A stretch of DNA of 38,203 nucleotides from assembly GCA_020354665.1 (NCBI GenBank), contig CP070653.1, positions 1,172,971-1,211,173 on the forward strand, in the 5' to 3' direction. A program made the translations under genes and the position numbers. The DNA comes from Burkholderiales bacterium. GTDB lineage: Bacteria; Pseudomonadota; Gammaproteobacteria; Burkholderiales; Burkholderiaceae_C. How positions within the stretch are numbered: position 1 is the stretch's first letter; each line of letters begins with the position of its first letter. Shown piece by piece: positions 33,346 through 38,203 of the stretch. The notes beneath the pieces are model-generated. The model did no database searches and was not told the origin of the DNA. It worked only from the letters and a program-made list of their open reading frames with translations.

Positions 33346-35133
33346 ATGCCGTCTTCCCACCCCCCCGCCCACTACGCCGGACTGCATCGCCGGCTGCTGA
33401 CGTGGGTGCGTCCGTACTGGCGCACGTTTGCGCTCGGCGTCGTCGCGATGATCGTCTACGCCGCAACCGAGTCGGCGTTGCCGGCGCTGCTCAAGCTGCT
33501 GCTCGACGGCAGTTTTGTCGAGAAGAATCCCGCGACGATTCACCTGATGCCGATCGCCGTCGTTGCGGTGTTTGTCGTGCGCGGGTTCGCCGACTTCGCG
33601 CACGAGGTGGCGCTCAACAGCGTGGCCAGCAAGACCGTGCTGGACCTGCGCCGTGCGATGTTCGATCGGTTGCTCAAACTGCCGACGAGCTATTTCGACG
33701 GCGAGCCGAGTGCCGCGCTGATCTCGCGGTTCAGCTACAACGCGCAGCAGGTCAGTCCGATCATCACGACCGCGCTGATCACGCTGGTCAGGGATACGCT
33801 GACGATTCTCGGGCTGCTCGCCTACATGCTGTACCTCGACTGGCAGCTCTCGCTGGTGTTCTTCGCGGTCGTGCCGGCGATCGCGTGGATCATCCGCTCG
33901 GTCAGCCGGAGGCTGCGCGGGCTGAGCTATGGGCACCAGTCGTCGTTGGGGATGATGTCGCACGTCGTCGACGAAGCGATCGCGGGCCACCGCGAGATCC
34001 GCATCTTCGCCGGCGAGCGCCACGAGGCGCAGCGTTTCGCCCAAGTGGCCGCGGCGGTGCGTCGCTTCATGATGAAGGCGGTGACCACCTCGGCGGCCAA
34101 CGGTCCGATCGTGGAGTCGGTGGCAGTGGTGACGCTGGCCTCGATCATCTATTACGCGTCGCTGCACGGGCAACTGACGGTGGGCGGCTTCGTGTCGTTC
34201 GTGACCGCGATGGCGCTGTTGTTGGGGCCGCTGAAGAGGCTGTCCAAGCTCAACGAGGTCCTGCAACGCGGACTCGCGGCGGCGGCCAGCGTTTTCGAGC
34301 TGCTCGATGCGCAGGCCGAACCTGATGCGGGCACGCGTCGGATCGGCAGGGCGCGGGGACACCTGCGGTTCGAGAACGTTTCGTTCCGCTACCCCAATGC
34401 GGAGCGCGACGCGTTGTCGGGGGTGACGCTGGAGATCCGGCCGGGTGAGTCGGTGGCGCTCGTCGGCGCCTCGGGCAGCGGCAAGACGACCCTGATGTCG
34501 CTGATCCCGCGCTTTCACACGGTGCGTACGGGTCGCATCCTGCTCGATGGCGTCGACATCTGCGACCTGACGCTGGCGGACCTGCGTGCCAACATCGCGC
34601 TCGTCACGCAGCACGTCGTGCTGTTCAACGACACAGCGCGGGCGAACATCGCCTACGCCACCAGCGGATCGGTCGGTGAGGCCGAGATCGTTCGCGCGGC
34701 CGAGGCGGCCCACGCAATGGAGTTCGTCCGAGACCTGCCCGAAGGCCTGGACACGCCGATCGGCGAGAACGGTGCGCGCCTGTCGGGCGGACAGCGGCAA
34801 CGGATCTCGATCGCGCGCGCGCTGCTGAAAGACGCCCCGATCCTGCTGCTCGATGAGGCCACGTCGGCACTCGACGCCGAATCGGAGCGCGCCGTGCAGG
34901 ACGCGCTGGAGAACCTCAAGCGCGGGCGAACGACGCTGACGATCGCCCACCGCCTGTCGACGATTGCCGGCGCCGACCGCGTCGTCGTGCTCGACGAGGG
35001 GCGCGCAGTCGAAATCGGCACGCATGAGGACCTGCTGGCCCGCGGTGGCGTTTACAGCCGGCTGTACCGTATGCAGTTGGGAGGCGAGGCGCAGACTGCG
35101 ATCGAGGCTCGCCGAGGAGCGGTCCGCGCCTAG
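33346..35133 (+). CDS. msbA: Lipid A export ABC transporter MsbA
   Basis: A 595-residue half-transporter (membrane domain plus ATPase), matching MsbA-type length. Six helices occupy roughly residues 20-310. The nucleotide-binding domain has Walker A GASGSGKT (374-381), signature LSGGQRQR (479-486), Walker B ILLLDEAT with Asp503 and Glu504, and the switch His in TIAHRLST. The homodimer flips lipid A-core across the inner membrane. Its placement upstream of gmhA and rfaE supports the LPS role. Confidence 0.94.
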   Translation: MPSSHPPAHYAGLHRRLLTWVRPYWRTFALGVVAMIVYAATESALPALLKLLLDGSFVEKNPATIHLMPIAVVAVFVVRGFADFAHEVALNSVASKTVLDLRRAMFDRLLKLPTSYFDGEPSAALISRFSYNAQQVSPIITTALITLVRDTLTILGLLAYMLYLDWQLSLVFFAVVPAIAWIIRSVSRRLRGLSYGHQSSLGMMSHVVDEAIAGHREIRIFAGERHEAQRFAQVAAAVRRFMMKAVTTSAANGPIVESVAVVTLASIIYYASLHGQLTVGGFVSFVTAMALLLGPLKRLSKLNEVLQRGLAAAASVFELLDAQAEPDAGTRRIGRARGHLRFENVSFRYPNAERDALSGVTLEIRPGESVALVGASGSGKTTLMSLIPRFHTVRTGRILLDGVDICDLTLADLRANIALVTQHVVLFNDTARANIAYATSGSVGEAEIVRAAEAAHAMEFVRDLPEGLDTPIGENGARLSGGQRQRISIARALLKDAPILLLDEATSALDAESERAVQDALENLKRGRTTLTIAHRLSTIAGADRVVVLDEGRAVEIGTHEDLLARGGVYSRLYRMQLGGEAQTAIEARRGAVRA

Positions 35134-35175
35134 CGCGCCTGCGGAGATACTGGCATCGGGGCGACGACGCATCGC

Positions 35176-35745
35176 ATGAAATCGATCTATCTGGCCGACC
35201 TGGCAGCGCACCGAGAGCTGCTGCAAAACCTCGACGCACTCGACGAGCGCGTGACCCTCGCCGGTGCACGGATGGCGGAAGCGCTGCATGGCGGCGGAAA
35301 GATCTTGTTGTGCGGCAATGGCGGTTCTGCGGCAGACTGCCAGCACGTGGCCTCGGAGCTGACGGGGCGCTTCGTCAACGACCGCAGGGCACTGGCTGCG
35401 ATCGCGCTGACCACCGATTCGTCTGCGCTGACGAGCATCGCGAACGACTATGCGTTCGATGACGTCTTCGCTCGCCAAGTCAAGGCACTGGGCCGAGCCG
35501 GCGATGTCCTGATCGCGATCTCGACTTCGGGGCGCTCGCGCAACGTGGTTCGCGCGGTCGACGCGGCGCGCGAGCTGAGCATGACCACCATCGGTTTGCT
35601 GGGCCGTGATGGCGGCGAGCTGCGCGATCGGTGCGATGTGAGCATCACCGTCCCGAGCGAGTCGACCGCGCGCATCCAGGAGGTGCACATCATGATCGGT
35701 CACTCCCTGTGCGGTATCGTCGAGCGCGCGCTGGAGCTGGGATGA
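35176..35745 (+). CDS. gmhA: Sedoheptulose 7-phosphate isomerase
   Basis: A 189-residue single-SIS-domain isomerase, the first step of ADP-heptose synthesis. The SIS phosphate-binding motifs are CGNGGSAADCQHVASELTGRF (about 46-66) and AISTSGRSRNVVRAV (about 114-128), and SESTARIQEVHIMIGHSLCGIVE completes the family signature. Its stop overlaps the rfaE1 start (ATGA, 35742-35745), so the two are coupled. Starts 42 bases after msbA. Confidence 0.96.
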   Translation: MKSIYLADLAAHRELLQNLDALDERVTLAGARMAEALHGGGKILLCGNGGSAADCQHVASELTGRFVNDRRALAAIALTTDSSALTSIANDYAFDDVFARQVKALGRAGDVLIAISTSGRSRNVVRAVDAARELSMTTIGLLGRDGGELRDRCDVSITVPSESTARIQEVHIMIGHSLCGIVERALELG

Positions 35746-36671
35746 CACCTCTTCGCGATGTCCTGGCACGGCGCCGCGTGCTCGTCGTGGGTGACGTGAT
35801 GCTGGATCGCTACTGGTTCGGCGGGGTCGAACGGATCTCGCCGGAAGCGCCCGTTCCGGTCGTGCGGGTGACGCGGGAGGAGGAGCGACTCGGCGGCGCG
35901 GCGAACGTCGCGCTCAACGTCAAAGCCCTCGGTGCTCAGGTCACGTTGATGACGGTGGTCGGCTCGGACCAGGCGGCCCAGCGCGTTCGCTCGCTTCTGG
36001 CGGAGTGCGCGGTGCCGTCGTTGCTGGGCGAAGACCCTCAGTTACGCACCATCGTCAAGCTGCGCGTAATCGGCCGCTCGCAGCAGTTGCTGCGGGTCGA
36101 CTTCGAGAGTGAACCCGACCATGAGGTCCTGGCGCAAATGGTCGAGGACTTCGGCCGTGAGCTCGCGCGCCACGACGCGGTGCTGTTTTCCGACTACGGC
36201 AAGGGCGGGCTCGCCCACCTCCCGCGCATGATCGAAGCGGCTCGGGCTGCAGGCAAGCCGGTCCTCGTCGATCCGAAGGGCCGTGAGTACGGGCGCTATG
36301 CCGGCGCGACCTTGATCACGCCCAACCGAGCGGAACTTGCTCACGTGGTCGGTCCGTGGAGCGATGAGTCGCAACTGCGTGCGTCGGCCTCCGCGCTGCG
36401 CGAGCGGTATCGATTCGAGACGCTCCTGCTGACCCGCTCCGAAGAGGGCATGACCCTGTTCGATGCGCAAGGTGTCGCACATGAACCGGCACGGACCCGC
36501 GAGGTGTTTGACGTGACGGGCGCAGGCGACACGGTGATCGCGACGATGGCCGCGCTGATGGCGAGCGGGATGACGGCCCGGCAGGCGATGCCCCTTGCCA
36601 ACCGCGCGGGGGGAATCGTGGTGGGCAAGTTCGGCACGGCGACGGTCAGCTTCGAGGAACTCTACGGATGA
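35742..36671 (+). CDS. rfaE1: D-glycero-beta-D-manno-heptose 7-phosphate kinase
   Basis: A 309-residue pfkB-family kinase equivalent to the N-terminal half of HldE, phosphorylating heptose 7-phosphate at C1. Recognised blocks are VVGDVMLDRYWFG at the N-terminus, RLGGAANVALNVKALGA, and the catalytic-base motif VTGAGDT with Asp263. It ends exactly where a separate C-terminal-half gene begins (ATGA overlap at 36668-36671), so HldE is split into two genes here, as in other betaproteobacteria. Confidence 0.96.
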   Translation: MTPLRDVLARRRVLVVGDVMLDRYWFGGVERISPEAPVPVVRVTREEERLGGAANVALNVKALGAQVTLMTVVGSDQAAQRVRSLLAECAVPSLLGEDPQLRTIVKLRVIGRSQQLLRVDFESEPDHEVLAQMVEDFGRELARHDAVLFSDYGKGGLAHLPRMIEAARAAGKPVLVDPKGREYGRYAGATLITPNRAELAHVVGPWSDESQLRASASALRERYRFETLLLTRSEEGMTLFDAQGVAHEPARTREVFDVTGAGDTVIATMAALMASGMTARQAMPLANRAGGIVVGKFGTATVSFEELYG

Positions 36672-37174
36672 GCCTCGATGCGCTGATGGGAAAGATCGTC
36701 GCCCGGGGCGATCTGAGGGAACGGCTGGCCCTTCTGCCCCGCCCCTGGGTCTTCACGAATGGGGTGTTCGACGTTCTGCACCGTGGGCATGTGAGCTACC
36801 TGCACGAGGCGCGGGCGCTCGGGCAGACGTTGGTGGTCGGGGTGAACAGCGATGCGTCGGCGCGCAGGCTGGGCAAAGGGGCCGACCGGCCTTTGAACGC
36901 CGAACGCGACCGGGCGATGGTCGTCGCGGCTTTGGCGTCGGTATCGCTCGTGACGTTGTTTGACGAATCGACGCCGGTGGTCCTGCTGCGCGAGCTGCGC
37001 CCCGATGTCTACGTCAAAGGGGGCGACTATCGCATCGATGAGTTGGAGGAAGCACGCGTCGTGCGGGAATGGGGCGGCCACGCGGTGGTGCTGCCATTCG
37101 TCGCGGGGTACTCGACCACGGCGCTGGTCAGACGCATCCGCGCCGGCGAGGAACAAGTCAGACCGCAGGCTTGA
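36668..37174 (+). CDS. rfaE2: ADP-heptose synthase (heptose 1-phosphate adenylyltransferase)
   Basis: A 168-residue nucleotidyltransferase equivalent to the C-terminal half of HldE. The HxGH motif is at 38-41 in FTNGVFDVLHRGHVSYL, and the ISSS/T-like substrate site reads FVAGYSTTALVRRI near 148-161; VYVKGGDYRIDEL is also typical. It transfers AMP to heptose 1-phosphate to form ADP-heptose, used by the next gene's product. No GmhB phosphatase is encoded in the window. Start overlaps rfaE1 by four bases. Confidence 0.96.
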   Translation: MSLDALMGKIVARGDLRERLALLPRPWVFTNGVFDVLHRGHVSYLHEARALGQTLVVGVNSDASARRLGKGADRPLNAERDRAMVVAALASVSLVTLFDESTPVVLLRELRPDVYVKGGDYRIDELEEARVVREWGGHAVVLPFVAGYSTTALVRRIRAGEEQVRPQA

Positions 37175-37228
37175 GCGCGAGATGGTTGGGCAAGCGCTCC
37201 CCGTCACCGAACGCGCGCGGGGGCCTGC

Positions 37229-38203
37229 ATGAACGCTTCGACCATGTCAGGTGGCGCGCCCCGCATTCTGATCATTCGTCTTTCGGCGTTAGGCGACGTC
37301 GTGATGGCGTCCGGGCTGATCCCCTCATTGCGCGCACGCTGGCCCGATGCGCATCTCGCGTGGCTGACCGAGCCGGCCGCGCTGCCATTGCTCAAGCACA
37401 ACCCGCGACTCGACGAGGTCCTGGTCTTGCCGCGTGCGCATTGGGCGAGCCTTTGGCGGGAACGGCGCTGGCGCGAATTGGCTGCGAGCGCCAAGGCCTT
37501 TCGCACGATGCTGCGCGCGCGCAGGTACGATCTGGTGCTGGACGCACAGGGCTTGCTCAAGAGTGCGCTGTGCGCGTGGTTCACGAATGCGCCACGCCGC
37601 ATTGGTCTGGCCGCGCGCGAGGGTGGACGCTGGCTCGTCCACGAGCGGCCAATGCCGGATTCGCAGGATCGCCATCTCATCGGCAGCGAGTACCGCTACC
37701 TTGCACGCTATCTGGGCGTGCCACCGGCAGCGTTCCGGCTCGATCTGGCGGTCGGCGAGACGCCAAGGCTGGCGGCGCGTGCGGCGCTCGACGCCGCTGG
37801 CGTCACCGGGCCGTACGCTGCGCTGTGTCCGTTCACGACCCGCCCGCAGAAGCATTGGTTCGAGGATCGATGGGCCGAGCTCGCGCAGCGCCTGAGCGCG
37901 CAGGGCCTCGTGCCTGTCGTGCTCGGCGGGCTGGCCGATGCCGCGGCCGCGGGCCGCATCGCCGGCTGCGCACCAGCCGTCGTGAATCTTGCCGGGCGGC
38001 TGGCGCTGGATGAAAGCGTCGCGGTGATTGCGGGCGCGGGCCTGCTCGTGGGCGTGGACACCGGTCTCACGCACGTGGGAACGGCGCTGGGAATCCCCAC
38101 GGTCGCGCTGTTTGGATCCACCCGTCCTTACCTCGACGCAGGCGGGCCCGGGACCTGCGTGATGTACGACGCGCTGCCGTGCTCTCCGTGCCGCCGACGG
38201 CCC
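37229..38203 (+). CDS. Glycosyltransferase family 9 (heptosyltransferase, WaaC-like), 3' end cut by window
   Basis: An open frame from ATG 37229 (or ATG 37244) to the last base, 325 codons, with no stop in the window. It reads RILIIRLSALGDVVMASGLIPSLRARWPDAHLAWL at the start and GVDTGLTHVGTALGIPTVALFGSTRPY near the end, the ADP-heptose-binding GT9 motif. The final visible residues CSPCRRRP are the Cys motif seen near the C-terminus in many GT9 proteins. It follows rfaE2 by 54 bases, so it should transfer the heptose made by the preceding enzymes to the LPS core. WaaC or WaaF identity cannot be settled from this part. Confidence 0.9.
   Translation, partial: MNASTMSGGAPRILIIRLSALGDVVMASGLIPSLRARWPDAHLAWLTEPAALPLLKHNPRLDEVLVLPRAHWASLWRERRWRELAASAKAFRTMLRARRYDLVLDAQGLLKSALCAWFTNAPRRIGLAAREGGRWLVHERPMPDSQDRHLIGSEYRYLARYLGVPPAAFRLDLAVGETPRLAARAALDAAGVTGPYAALCPFTTRPQKHWFEDRWAELAQRLSAQGLVPVVLGGLADAAAAGRIAGCAPAVVNLAGRLALDESVAVIAGAGLLVGVDTGLTHVGTALGIPTVALFGSTRPYLDAGGPGTCVMYDALPCSPCRRRP

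Noticed and set aside
33277-35769. An 830-codon open frame opposite msbA and gmhA
   Set aside because: Same compositional artefact; no domain signature, and MsbA and GmhA are certain on the plus strand.
1-38203. CRISPR arrays, tRNAs, rRNAs, insertion sequences, prophage or toxin-antitoxin/defence genes
   Set aside because: No repeat-spacer pattern, cloverleaf, transposase, integrase or recognisable defence gene was seen by reading; a dedicated scan was not possible here.

Overview
The window is a GC-rich stretch of bacterial chromosome (GC-ending codons throughout, frequent GTG starts, tightly packed genes). Its gene content points to a betaproteobacterium, most likely Burkholderiales: rpsP-rimM-trmD-rplS followed by a NUDIX gene and an orphan CobD/CbiB-like gene; an M48 peptidase - pterin dehydratase - rsgA operon divergent from orn; a DUF47-PiT phosphate pair; and msbA-gmhA-rfaE1-rfaE2-heptosyltransferase. 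The species assignment is inference from gene order. I see no tRNA, rRNA, insertion sequence, prophage, CRISPR array or integron.

Layout. (1) 1-5085, plus strand: the tail of an unidentified gene, then a peptide-type ABC substrate-binding protein, two permeases and a gamma-glutamyltransferase-like Ntn hydrolase; the ATPase subunits are not in the window. (2) 5207-6067: secreted L,D-transpeptidase. (3) 6085-9346, minus strand: PaiB-like FMN protein, glyoxalase I, PaaI-type thioesterase, TMEM165/GDT1 transporter, MBL-fold hydrolase. (4) 9565-11242: DUF47 regulator and PiT phosphate transporter. (5) 11261-12260, minus: TM2-like membrane protein and GNAT acetyltransferase. (6) 12481-16428: ribosome and tRNA-maturation operon, NUDIX and CobD-like genes. 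(7) 16456-18958, minus: rsgA, pterin dehydratase and M48 peptidase, overlapping end to end; orn diverges. (8) 19641-20929, minus: FKBP-type PPIase and gluQ. (9) 21394-23376: GT4 glycosyltransferase and polysaccharide deacetylase. (10) 23419-25823: LysR regulator divergent from pirin-DoxX, with a perfect dyad between them. (11) 25954-26961: a ketopantoate reductase gene broken by one in-frame TGA. (12) 27018-33035: DUF599 membrane protein, dnaE, a small secreted protein, a patatin-like phospholipase. (13) 33346-38203: lipid A flippase and ADP-heptose synthesis genes, ending in a heptosyltransferase that runs off the window.

Functionally this is mostly core chromosome: translation, replication, envelope (lipid A export, core heptose, peptidoglycan cross-linking, surface glycan), phosphate uptake and detoxification. 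I found no convincing new multi-gene system. The observations most worth checking are the single-stop panE-like gene, the structured rpsP leader, the LysR/pirin dyad, -10-like hexamers placed 6-7 nt before start codons (possible leaderless mRNAs), the atypical GGT-like enzyme, and a 464-bp gap with a tiny overlapping ORF pair before the GT4 gene.
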